This document shows, one piece after another, positions 47,121 through 55,403 of a stretch of 64,000 bases of DNA (the stretch's first letter is position 1; the number at the start of each line of letters is the position of its first letter). Position numbers and translations under genes: made by a program. The DNA comes from G965261475 sp965261475 [NCBI: bacterium] (lineage in GTDB: Bacteria; SAR324; XYD2-FULL-50-16). Under the pieces are notes generated by a model. That model was not told the DNA's origin. It saw only the letters and a program-made list of their open reading frames with translations, and searched no databases. The stretch spans positions 992,001 through 1,056,000 of the forward strand of contig OZ253454.1 of the NCBI GenBank assembly GCA_965261475.1, read 5' to 3'.

Positions 47121-48324
47121 TTTTAACAGAATGATAAACTCTAAAAGGTAGGGCGTGTAGTTTGATAAAACCGTGAGCGTCTAAAGGAGAATAATCTCCA
47201 GAATCTTTTTCCATAGAAGCAATATCTTCATTATACAAATTATGGTCTGATTTTCTTCCTGTAATAGTTACATTGCCTTTGTATAATTCGATCCTGACAT
47301 CTCCTTGTACATCTTGCTGAGACTTAGCTAGCAACGCCAGCATCATTGTAATTTGAGGTGTAAACCAAAACCCTTGATAAACCGCCCTAGCAAACCTAGG
47401 CATTAAACTTTCTTTTAAATCTATCGCGTCACTAGTTAGAGAAATAGATTCTATTGCTCTGTGAGCTGCAATCAAAATACTTCCACCTGGTGTTTCGTAA
47501 ACACCTCTAGATTTCATGCCTACAAACCGAGATTCTACAATATCTATTCTACCTACTCCGTGTATGCTACCTAGTTCATTTAGCTTGCAAAAAAGAGGCG
47601 TTAAAGGCATATTTACTCCATTAAGAGCAGTAGGAATACCATTTTTAAAAGAAATGATAATTTCTTCTGATTCATTTGGCGCCTCCTGCATAGAGCTTGT
47701 AAGTTCAAACATTGCTTTTGGAGGTTTAACCCAAGGATCCTCTAAAATACCAGATTCATAGCTAATATGCAGTAAATTTTCATCTGAACTCCAAGGAGCA
47801 TCTAGACTAGCTCTAACAGGAATATTGTGTTTTTGAGCATAAGCTATGAGCTCTTTTCTACCAGGGTATTTTTCAAAAAATTCTGGAATTCTCCAGGGAG
47901 CAATCACTTCAATCTTGGGAGCTAAACTATAATATGCTAATTCAAACCTAACTTGATCATTGCCTTTACCTGTAGCGCCATGAGCAACAGCATTAGCATT
48001 AAATTTGATAGCTGTTTTGATTTGCTGTTTAGCAATTAGCGGTCTAGCTAATGCGGTGCCTAACAAATAAGTTCCTTCGTAGAGTGCATGAAACTGAATA
48101 GCAGGTAGTACAAAGTTTTTGATAAATTCGTCTTTTACATTCTCTATCACAGCACTCACAGCGCCAGAAGATAATGCTTTTTTTTTGATTTGTGCTAAAT
48201 CATCTATTTTCTGCCCTACATCTACACACAAGGCTATGACCTCGTAGCCTTGCTCGCTAAGCCAACGTATAATGACGGAGGTATCTAACCCTCCAGAATA
48301 TGCCAGAACAACTTTTTTTGCCAT
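47107..48324 (-). CDS. argG: Argininosuccinate synthase
   Basis: The 405-residue protein has the ATP pyrophosphatase motif AYSGGLDTSVIIRWL, then VAHGATGKGNDQVRFE, SSDENLLHISYESGILED, and VGMKSRGVYETPGGSILI. It joins citrulline and aspartate for arginine synthesis. It is the type with PWR.PEF..K.PGR.E.I.YA (residues about 160-180) rather than the typical gammaproteobacterial form. It begins an operon with serC, preceded by a 488-base gene-free gap. Confidence 0.96.
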   Translation of the reverse strand: MAKKVVLAYSGGLDTSVIIRWLSEQGYEVIALCVDVGQKIDDLAQIKKKALSSGAVSAVIENVKDEFIKNFVLPAIQFHALYEGTYLLGTALARPLIAKQQIKTAIKFNANAVAHGATGKGNDQVRFELAYYSLAPKIEVIAPWRIPEFFEKYPGRKELIAYAQKHNIPVRASLDAPWSSDENLLHISYESGILEDPWVKPPKAMFELTSSMQEAPNESEEIIISFKNGIPTALNGVNMPLTPLFCKLNELGSIHGVGRIDIVESRFVGMKSRGVYETPGGSILIAAHRAIESISLTSDAIDLKESLMPRFARAVYQGFWFTPQITMMLALLAKSQQDVQGDVRIELYKGNVTITGRKSDHNLYNEDIASMEKDSGDYSPLDAHGFIKLHALPFRVYHSVKNEKL

Positions 48325-48812
48325 AATATTTTTTACCTTAAATTACTACTAAATATAATAATATATTATAGTGCAAGCTAATTATCATAGTAACAAATGT
48401 ATTTTATAAAATTTTTCAAAATAGTACCTAAAACCCGTAATTTACAACACTTTTAAATTTAATACAGTTTTTTAAGCTAATAATTAGTAGCAAAATTCAA
48501 AAAATAGCTAATCAGCATTGCCAATAACACAAAATACAAGAATGCTAGCTCAAACTTAACATTAGCTAATATAAAAAAATGACAGTAAAATAGATAAATT
48601 GCAGACAATAAATATACAAAATTAGCTTAAAAATCTTGCTAAGTCTCAAGAGTGCACTAGCAATTTTTTAGTAAAAATAATTTTAATTAGCAAAAATTAT
48701 AGACACTTGGTAAAAAAACCTTAATTGGTGCTAATTAAACAATAAAGCTCTAGAATTTCAATCTAAAAATTTAATTACCGTCAATTATCTAGTTCTGCTA
48801 GATACTACTGCA
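48325..48812. other. Gene-free AT-rich gap between argG and ybeY
   Basis: No open frame, tRNA or repeat is evident. The one clear structure is a perfect 7-bp hairpin TATCTAG-TTCTG-CTAGATA at 48786-48804, just downstream of ybeY. It lacks an immediate T-run, so a terminator role is uncertain. Upstream regulatory DNA for argG presumably lies near 48340-48380, but I cannot define boxes. Confidence 0.5.
48786..48804. terminator. Possible hairpin terminator after ybeY
   Basis: Perfect inverted repeat with a 7-bp stem and 5-base loop, located 9 bases past the ybeY stop on the minus strand. The following T-rich stretch is about 20 bases away, so this is a weak candidate. Confidence 0.3.
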
Positions 48813-49298
48813 CTAAGGATAGACAAACTCCATTTTTAAGTAGCTCAAAATTTCTTTTTCCTGAGCTAACATTTTTTTTTCCTGGCTTAGAGTCTTGTGG
48901 TTATATCCACCTAAATGAGCTAATCCATGCACAAGCAACCTGATAAATTCTACTTCAAAAGTCCAAGCATTCTCTAGCGCTTGTTTTTGGCAAATTTCTA
49001 AACAAATTGCAATTTCTCCAAAAGGAAAATAGCCTGCAAATTGAGCCTCTATCTTTTTTTGCTCACCCTGCCAAGACAATACATCGGTGGCAGATTGCAT
49101 CAATCTGCTATTTAACTCTGTGCTTCTTTGTCTATTACAAAGCAAAACATTGACAAAAGAGCAGATAGGAATTCCAATCACAGGGAAAATAATGGCGTGC
49201 AAATTAGCAAAACGCTCTACAAATTCTAGTGGGAAATTGTAGTCAACTTCTTTGATAAGCAGCAGACCGCAATTTTCTTTGTATTCGGTAGAATTCAA
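48813..49298 (-). CDS. ybeY: Endoribonuclease YbeY (rRNA maturation factor)
   Basis: The 161-residue protein has the zinc motif H124-G-L-A-H128-L-G-G-Y-N-H134. The family usually has YDH, so Asp is replaced by Asn before the third histidine. YbeY processes the 16S rRNA 3' end. The only in-frame start between an upstream stop and the conserved region is TTG at 49298. It follows atpE by 10 bases, so it is the third gene of atpB-atpE-ybeY. The region FGEIAICLEICQKQA matches the usual GDI.I......A. Confidence 0.88.
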   Translation of the reverse strand: MNSTEYKENCGLLLIKEVDYNFPLEFVERFANLHAIIFPVIGIPICSFVNVLLCNRQRSTELNSRLMQSATDVLSWQGEQKKIEAQFAGYFPFGEIAICLEICQKQALENAWTFEVEFIRLLVHGLAHLGGYNHKTLSQEKKMLAQEKEILSYLKMEFVYP

Positions 49299-49308
49299 AA
49301 ATAACTAA

Positions 49309-49602
49309 TTATATTTTTCCGTAAAGCAAAAAAGCAATCAACAAAGCATAAATTACTAGCGATTCAATAAGAGCTAAGCCAATAATCATGGGGACAAATA
49401 TTTTATTTGAAGCTCCAGGATTTCTAGCAATTCCTTGCAAAGCGCCAGAAGACGCTATGCCTTGTCCAATGCCACCACCTAGTGCTGCAATACCAATTGC
49501 TAATCCAGCGCCCAAAGCGGCGTATGCCTCTACGCTAACTGCTTGAGCAAAAAGCACAGGCATTGCTAGAAAAGAGAAAAATAATAGTAGTATTTTTTTC
49601 AT
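49309..49602 (-). CDS. atpE: ATP synthase F0 subunit c
   Basis: The 97-residue hairpin proteolipid has an N-terminal signal-peptide-like extension ([21 protein letters not shown]) before the normal hairpin. Loop ARNPGAS and ion-binding Glu80 ([10 protein letters not shown]) are intact. Gln47 (GGGIGQG) and Ser81 next to Glu80 are also present. These are ligands in sodium-binding c rings, but they occur in many deltaproteobacterial sequences too, so ion specificity is open. It forms the rotor ring with subunit a from the adjacent atpB. The rest of the ATP synthase operon is elsewhere. Confidence 0.95.
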   Translation of the reverse strand: MKKILLLFFSFLAMPVLFAQAVSVEAYAALGAGLAIGIAALGGGIGQGIASSGALQGIARNPGASNKIFVPMIIGLALIESLVIYALLIAFLLYGKI

Positions 49603-49626
49603 ATTATATATTATTAAAATTAGAAG

Positions 49627-50343
49627 CTAATGAGCTTGCTCTATAGCTCCAGAGAGATAAACTAAAGTTAGTATTAAAAACACAAATGCTTGTAAAATAG
49701 CAATAAAAATTCCAACCCCCAAAAACGGAATAGGTAAAACCAGTGGCAATATTCCAAAAAATACTCCTACTACTTTATGGTCACCAGTCATATTTCCAAA
49801 AAGACGCAAACCTAAAGACAAGGGTCTCACAAAATGACTAATCAATTCTACGGGAAACAACAACCAAGAAAGCCACCAGACAGGACCTGTAAAATGTTTA
49901 ATATAACCAAAACCATGTCTCCTGATACCTAGGATATGGGTAGTTAGAAAAACTAAAATTCCCAAAACTATAGTGGTATTGAGTTGGTCTGTTGGTGGGT
50001 TAAATCCCGGAATACTACCTATTAAATTGTTAAATAAGATAAAGAAAAACAAACCTCCCACTAGTACAAAAAGCTGGTCAGTGGATTTTCCAAGAAAATC
50101 TTTGGCAAAAAAATATAGCTTTGTTATAGCAAGTTCAACCGCTTTTGAAAAACTTAACTTATTAGAAGGCTCAACCATAGTTTGCCTGCGATATTTTTTT
50201 CCTGCAAAAAATGCTATTAAAACCAAAGTGCTAGAAGCTACCAGCAGATCTATCGCAAAATGCGGATCTATGCCAAAATGGTGCATAAACTCCTCAACTC
50301 TAAAAGCTAAACTACCCCAAGTAAAACTTTGCTCTGATGCCAT
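49627..50343 (-). CDS. atpB: ATP synthase F0 subunit a
   Basis: The 238-residue membrane protein has five to six hydrophobic helices. The essential arginine is Arg180 in PLSLGLRLFGNMTGDHKV. The last helix has the conserved Gln in AILQAFVFLILTLVYLSGA. The GDH after the arginine helix resembles Bdellovibrio/Myxococcus-type proteins as I remember them. It conducts ions to the c ring. It starts the atpB-atpE-ybeY operon and is divergent from tRNA-Val. Confidence 0.95.
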   Translation of the reverse strand: MASEQSFTWGSLAFRVEEFMHHFGIDPHFAIDLLVASSTLVLIAFFAGKKYRRQTMVEPSNKLSFSKAVELAITKLYFFAKDFLGKSTDQLFVLVGGLFFFILFNNLIGSIPGFNPPTDQLNTTIVLGILVFLTTHILGIRRHGFGYIKHFTGPVWWLSWLLFPVELISHFVRPLSLGLRLFGNMTGDHKVVGVFFGILPLVLPIPFLGVGIFIAILQAFVFLILTLVYLSGAIEQAH

Positions 50344-50455
50344 TTAATAAAAGAATTTAATACTATTCGTAGTGTAGAGGAAACAGATTAAAAATACAAT
50401 TAGAAAATTAGTGCTTGTAAAAAAATTACATCCAATATATCTATTACATAATATT

Positions 50456-50528
50456 GGGCGCTTAGCTCAGCTGGGAGAGCAACGGCCTTACAAGCCGTAG
50501 GTCACAAGTTCGATCCTTGTAGCGCCCA
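50456..50528 (+). tRNA. tRNA-Val(UAC)
   Basis: A complete cloverleaf: acceptor GGGCGCT/AGCGCCC (7 bp, perfect), D arm GCTC/GAGC, anticodon stem ACGGC/GCCGT around CTTACAA (anticodon TAC), and T arm ACAAG-TTCGATC-CTTGT. The discriminator is A. CCA is not encoded. Confidence 0.97.
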
Positions 50529-50616
50529 TATTTTATGAGAACAAATTTTTGAAAAACCTCATAGTTATAAGGTTTGTAAAACAAATCAAATTTTAGTAGA
50601 GTTTTATAAAAAGATT

Positions 50617-50694
50617 GGGGTTGTAGTTCAGCTTGGTTAGAATGCCGGCCTGTCACGCCGGAGGTCGCGGGTTCGATCCCCGTCAACCCCGCCA
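50617..50694 (+). tRNA. tRNA-Asp(GUC)
   Basis: A complete cloverleaf: acceptor GGGGTTG/CAACCCC, anticodon stem CCGGC/GCCGG around CTGTCAC (anticodon GTC), and T arm GCGGG-TTCGATC-CCCGT. The discriminator is G at 50691, and CCA is encoded at 50692-50694. The companion tRNA-Val lacks an encoded CCA. A decayed gene starts 17 bases downstream. Confidence 0.97.
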
Positions 50695-50711
50695 TATAAT
50701 TTTGTAGCATA

Positions 50712-51123
50712 ATGATTTCAAGTAATAATAAAAACAAAGTAGTAAAAATTTTGGTAACTGGTGGTAGCGGTTATATTGGCTCTGTGTTAATACCGAGATT
50801 GTTAGCAAAAAACAATGAAGTTATTCTGTTTGATAATTTCGCTTTTGGTTTACGCTCGATACTACACTTTATACAACACCCAAAACTATCAATTATTGAA
50901 CTTGTTTCCAAAAACCTTACGAGGTAAAAGCAATCAACATTGATGGTTCTAAAAATCTAGTGGTGTAGCAAGAAAAGTATTGAACGGACAAAAATTAAAA
51001 AAATTGCTACCAAATTTGCAACCGATTCGATTGACAGACGGGTTAAAACAGACTATCCGTTGGTATCTAGACAATAAAAAATTTTTTTTCGTTCTTTATA
51101 ATAAATTTTATCTAAAAAACTAA
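50712..51123 (+). pseudogene. Decayed NAD-dependent sugar-nucleotide epimerase/dehydratase
   Basis: The first 71 codons are a good Rossmann start (KILVTGGSGYIGSVLIPRLL, EVILFDNFAFG), ending at a stop at 50927. Just after, a different frame reads AINIDGSKNLVV then a stop. A third frame, ending at TAA 51121-51123, reads KLKKLLPNLQPIRLTDGLKQ followed by TIRWYLDN. This is the C-terminal pattern of GDP-fucose synthase/epimerase proteins (KL..LG..P...L.EGL..T..WYL.N). About 200 central codons are missing, so this is an internally deleted and frameshifted remnant, next to tRNA-Asp. Confidence 0.85.
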
Positions 51124-51145
51124 TTCTTGGTGGCATAAATTTAGC

Positions 51146-53203
51146 TCAATTTTCTGATGCTTGTATAAAATGCCAATCTAGTAGCCTAAAATAGGCTTGC
51201 TGTCTTTGATAAGCATCGAGCAACTCTTCGCTAGGACTTGTTGTTTTTCTCAGTTTACCTAGTATCTGATCTTGCCAATAGTAATAGGTAGGAAGTGTTT
51301 TATTGGCAATATAAACTGCACCTTGCCTATTCATCACAAATCTTTTGCCGATAGCTAAATTCTTCTTATATACTTTTGCTAATAAATTATTGCCACTGTT
51401 TAAATAAGTAGCTTCTGATAAAATTATATCAAATAAAGTTGGAAAAATATCCCTTTGTGAGCCTAAACGTTCTTTATCGTAAAAAATACCTTGTTGATAA
51501 ATTTCTGGAAAATAAAAATACGCAGGCACTAAAAACTGAGCATATAATAAATCTTCATTGCCTGCATAATTAAATAAGCGACGGGAAAAATGATCACCCA
51601 CGGCAGCAACTACTGTATTTTCCTTTAGGTTTTTATTTTCTTTGATCTGAGTCATAAACTCACCAAGAGCATTATTAGCATACTGGTAGGTTGTTAAAAT
51701 TTTGATTGTTTTTTTGGGCTTCGTTGATATTATTTTTTGCATTACCTCTGGTATTTTTGTGATGGGGTATGGCTGATAATCTGGAGGTATAAAATAAGGA
51801 GTATGGTTGCTAGTAGTCAAAAAAAATACAAACAAAGGAGTATGATTATTTTTTGCTTGGAGTTTTTTTAAAATAAAATCAAAAGCTGTGTGGTCAAAAC
51901 CTCCATAATAATTAGCAGGAGCAGCAGGATATTGTTCTACAATATCATACCAGCCATAAACTTCATCAAATCCAAAAAAATCAGTATAACTTACTATCTG
52001 TTGCCAGTTTTTTTTTCCGCTAGTAACCAAAATTGTTTTATATCCCTGCTCCTTAAAAACCTTAACATTAGTATATATTTTTTGATTGTAATTAGCGTCT
52101 ATGAGGTTAAATCCCCAAAAATTAGTAAATAAAAATTGTATTGCAGCGTAGGTATATCTATCAACAGCTAGTACATTCTCAAAATAATTGTCTTCTTTTA
52201 AGTGTTTTTCTAACTCTCCTAGTAGGTTTAGAGTATTAGCATTATGAAACCTCATTTGATAACCACCCCAGCTTTCCATCAGCACAAATACAACATGAGG
52301 TTTGTTGTGTGAGCTAGAAATCTTATTTGTCTTTTTGTATAAATTTTTTTTTAAGTTTTGTACCGAAGACCTAAGCTCTGGATATAATAATTGGAATGCT
52401 GCTAGTGCTTGTTTATCACTAATATTGGGGAAAAAATGCAATTCTTGTTTTTGAAGGTTATTTTGTATATTAGCCTTGTATAAGGCTGCAACACCATTGA
52501 TTGCTGCGTTATTAAGCAAGGTATTATTTGTTACTTTTTCATCTCTAGCAATTTTAAAAACAATACTTGGGTGCAAAGTACCACGAGCAGCAAGCAAAAA
52601 AAAGAAAGAAACAAACACGCCGTAAACAAATTTCCAGTAAAATTTTTTAATTTTAAATCTATAATTACTCAAATACACAAGTTGGCGATTAAAATAAAAC
52701 AAACCAACAAGACCTAGTGCCAGCAAAAAAAAAAATTCTAGCAAGGATACTCCATCTTTGATATAATAGTAGAGGTCAGAAAGGCTTTCTTTTTGTCCCT
52801 CAAAAATAAAAATATCAATAGGGTTGCCATAAAAACGATAATAATAAAAGTTAATCAAGCTAATAAACAAACTCAGAGCTAAAAAACTAAAACCTACATA
52901 AGGTACAAATCTAGTTAATAGTCTCAAAGGCGTACGCCAAGGCAATAAAAAAACAACTAAACCGCACAAAAAAAAAGGGCTTATAAAAATAGCAAATACC
53001 TTAGTGCTCGCCCGAGCTCCAAACAAAAAAGAATGCAAAATTGCAGAGCTTGTTGCAAGAAAATCAATACTCCCATAAGCTATAATAACTGCAAGCTGAA
53101 ACCCAGCCATCATCAAGACTCCAGTTAAAATATAAAGAAAAGAATAGCTAGTAAAACTCTGCCAAGTTGCAAAATTGCTGCGTTGTTTAGCTATCAAAAA
53201 CAT
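51146..53203 (-). CDS. Second LtaS/OpgB-like sulfatase-family membrane protein
   Basis: About 685 residues from the ATG at 53203; an in-frame TTG at 53242 would add 13. It has five predicted membrane helices in the first 220 residues, then a periplasmic sulfatase-fold domain: HVVFVLMESWGGYQM, FFLTTSNHTPYFIPP and VVAAVGDHFSRR. Part of the usual TP/metal loop is altered (VLAVDRYTYAA), so activity needs checking. It is a paralogue of the 42560-44533 protein by architecture, with low similarity. It probably modifies periplasmic glucans or lipid-linked glycans. It stands alone, convergent with the epimerase remnant. Confidence 0.78.
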   Translation of the reverse strand: MFLIAKQRSNFATWQSFTSYSFLYILTGVLMMAGFQLAVIIAYGSIDFLATSSAILHSFLFGARASTKVFAIFISPFFLCGLVVFLLPWRTPLRLLTRFVPYVGFSFLALSLFISLINFYYYRFYGNPIDIFIFEGQKESLSDLYYYIKDGVSLLEFFFLLALGLVGLFYFNRQLVYLSNYRFKIKKFYWKFVYGVFVSFFFLLAARGTLHPSIVFKIARDEKVTNNTLLNNAAINGVAALYKANIQNNLQKQELHFFPNISDKQALAAFQLLYPELRSSVQNLKKNLYKKTNKISSSHNKPHVVFVLMESWGGYQMRFHNANTLNLLGELEKHLKEDNYFENVLAVDRYTYAAIQFLFTNFWGFNLIDANYNQKIYTNVKVFKEQGYKTILVTSGKKNWQQIVSYTDFFGFDEVYGWYDIVEQYPAAPANYYGGFDHTAFDFILKKLQAKNNHTPLFVFFLTTSNHTPYFIPPDYQPYPITKIPEVMQKIISTKPKKTIKILTTYQYANNALGEFMTQIKENKNLKENTVVAAVGDHFSRRLFNYAGNEDLLYAQFLVPAYFYFPEIYQQGIFYDKERLGSQRDIFPTLFDIILSEATYLNSGNNLLAKVYKKNLAIGKRFVMNRQGAVYIANKTLPTYYYWQDQILGKLRKTTSPSEELLDAYQRQQAYFRLLDWHFIQASEN

Positions 53204-53873
53204 AGAGTGAAATAAATACTTAACTTTAGTGTATAACAACAAATATTGTAAAAATGCTTGGATAAACAGAGTCTTGCTGTATGCGTCATGATGATAATAA
53301 CAAAACTACCTAGCTATCAAGAATTACCAAAAATATAAAGAGCGTACCAAACAGCACTTTTTAATTCATTTTTGCTTATCATACCTGCTATGCTCCAGCA
53401 AAGCAAATAAAACAGCCTCATAGCAAGTTTTAGCACCCACAACCAATAGTAAAGCCTGCTAAAAACATTATTAAAAAGTACAAATATTTAAAATTTAGTT
53501 TGTGAGCTAGGCTGAAATCTTTTTGCGTAATTAAGCTTTTTTGTTTTTTATTTGTTTCTTTAATAATAACCAAAATACTTTTGTCATTCTCAATTTTGAT
53601 AATTATTCTTTTTTGCTCAAGTATAGCATCCTACTTCTGTAGTACTACCGCTAAAATTAACAATGAAGCAAGAGGTTACTATTATTTTTAAGGATTTTGA
53701 ATAAATCTATAGTTTATCTTTTTTGACTTGCACAAATCTTATTATTGATGATAAATTCTTACTAAAGAGGGGCTTTTGATAAAATTGAGCTAATAACTTT
53801 GCTAGCAAAGTAGCATAGAAAGTGAGAGGCTTTTTAGAAAAAATCAAACTAAAATCTATCAAATAAAATAATA
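53204..53873. other. Gene-poor gap with a possible gene remnant
   Basis: No complete gene. On the minus strand, 53630 to 53430 is open for about 66 codons. It reads EQKRIIIKIENDKSILVIIK and later KLNFKYLYFLIMFLAGFTIG, protein-like with a membrane helix, but it has no ATG and a stop immediately upstream. It may be a decayed gene. An A/T-rich region before 53874 presumably holds the promoter of the next gene. Confidence 0.35.
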
Positions 53874-54578
53874 ATGATAAATAGGAATTTTATACACACT
53901 CAATATATAGTATGTTTTTTGCTGATTATCTTTGTTGGGGTGACTCAAGTAATAGCTCAAGATACGAAAATTATTGCTCAAAAAACCTTGCTTATGGCAC
54001 TAGACAAAGTAGCTACTTCTAAACACGAATACTTTGTCAAAGACAAACCTATTGCAATCTACGAATACAATGGGGTACAATCCTTGATTCCAGAGGTGAT
54101 TGCTACTAATTTAGGTATTATTGACCAGACAAAATACAGCGCTAAATACGTGAGTAAGAATGCCATAATTGCACTACAATTTAATGCTCTAAAGCCTGAT
54201 TTTTATATTATTGATCAGGGTATTTTTACTAAACAATATAAGTTGGTTAGTTTATTAGATGTTGCTAGTAAAAATAGCAAACTGTTTCATAGTTTGAAAC
54301 AAAACGACGACATAGCGAAGCTAATTTATCAAAAAGATCAGCGATTGAAAGGAGCAATCAAGCTAGTTACCGTCAAAATGGTTAGAGTTTCTGCAGTGTA
54401 CGGCAAAAAATCAAAATCACAATCGTTAGTTATTCAAGCGCCCTGGGGAGGTACTCAAACAAAGGCAGCTAACAAAGACGCCTACTTTGTCATAGGCGAC
54501 TCTGAAGCATATATCGTCAACTTAGACGATAGCAAATTGCCTATTGGATACATCAGGCACAATAAAATTCACAAATAA
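53874..54578 (+). CDS. Exported protein of unknown function (234 aa)
   Basis: I do not recognise it. An N-terminal hydrophobic segment (residues about 11-28, YIVCFLLIIFVGVTQVIAQ) ends like a signal peptide cut after AQ. The body is soluble, mixed alpha/beta and lysine-rich, without cysteines after the signal region. A glycine-containing segment APWGGTQTKAANKD precedes a closing strand VIGDSEAYIVNLDD. It is likely periplasmic. A small coiled-coil membrane protein gene follows at once, suggesting a pair. Flanking DNA is gene-poor, unlike the compact operons elsewhere. Confidence 0.65.
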   Translation: MINRNFIHTQYIVCFLLIIFVGVTQVIAQDTKIIAQKTLLMALDKVATSKHEYFVKDKPIAIYEYNGVQSLIPEVIATNLGIIDQTKYSAKYVSKNAIIALQFNALKPDFYIIDQGIFTKQYKLVSLLDVASKNSKLFHSLKQNDDIAKLIYQKDQRLKGAIKLVTVKMVRVSAVYGKKSKSQSLVIQAPWGGTQTKAANKDAYFVIGDSEAYIVNLDDSKLPIGYIRHNKIHK

Positions 54579-54591
54579 CACTATTAGCATT

Positions 54592-54891
54592 ATGAAATCA
54601 TTTATAATAATTATAGTCCTTTTTACTGCTATGTTTTTTGTTTTCAATCTTTTTGGAATTGATTTATTTGATACAAAACTAAAAGAAACACAACGAGAAT
54701 TATCTCGAACACAACAAGAATTATCTCAAACACAACGAAAATTATATCAAACAACAGAAGAAATTCATAAGTTATTAGCAATTTGTGTATCTTTGGACAA
54801 AAAAGAGAAGATAGTAAAATATGAAATTCACGCAGGTGCAATAGTAGTTTATTCAGATCAGTCTGCTTACATCTGTGACAATAAAAGGTAA
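54592..54891 (+). CDS. Small membrane-anchored coiled-coil protein (99 aa)
   Basis: I start at the ATG at 54592, 13 bases after the previous stop; the frame is open further upstream but overlaps that gene. It has one transmembrane helix (residues about 3-21), then a coiled coil with three tandem heptads TQRELSR, TQQELSQ, TQRKLYQ encoded by 21-bp DNA repeats. A C-terminal globular tail with two cysteines (LLAICVS, SAYICDN) follows. Orientation is probably with the C-terminus outside the cytoplasm. It is paired with the exported protein upstream. Function unknown. Confidence 0.6.
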   Translation: MKSFIIIIVLFTAMFFVFNLFGIDLFDTKLKETQRELSRTQQELSQTQRKLYQTTEEIHKLLAICVSLDKKEKIVKYEIHAGAIVVYSDQSAYICDNKR

Positions 54892-55403
54892 AACTTCTAT
54901 TTATAGTAGAACTGTGTTAGTTTTTATAATTCTACTGTTTTACGCCGCTGAGTATACATAGCAACACTCCTGTAGGTTGTATTTTGTAAAAATATAATTT
55001 TTTGCAGACAACATCAAAAATAAAATTATCTCAAACAAAAAAAGATATATAAAATATTGATAAAAAATATCTGAATAGTTGTATAAAAATTTACCTTTGT
55101 ATTTTTAGCTATTTGCTGCAAGAGATTTATAAAAGCATTGCTAGATAGTAAAAATATTACAATACCTACTCTGCTCAGAGATAGCGTAATTTTCGTAAAA
55201 GAGCTTATTTTTTGTTAGTAAATATTGCTTTGCTATAGTAGTATAGACTTGTGGTTTGAGTGCTATTTAATAGCATAAATTTTGATACTGCAAGTACACA
55301 AACTACAAAAAGAGCAGAAAGATAAACAATCTATCAAAGATGCAAGGCAATTATAGAAAAAGATACTTGGTTTTGAGGACAATAAATTGCAATATTGTTT
55401 AGA
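54892..55403. other. Gene-free AT-rich gap before purB
   Basis: No coding frame of note. An inverted repeat AGTAGAA (54905-54911)/TTCTACT (54930-54936) followed by GTTTT could be a weak terminator for the two unknown genes. A second short hairpin TGCTATT-T-AATAGCA lies at 55261-55275. The promoter of purB-thrS must lie in the last 150 bases but is not distinct. Confidence 0.4.

Noticed and set aside
50462-50737. Minus-strand frame with AGLTGIEPATSGVTGR and KDRTCDLRLVRP
   Set aside because: This is the well-known false protein from antisense reading of tRNA genes; it covers tRNA-Val and tRNA-Asp.
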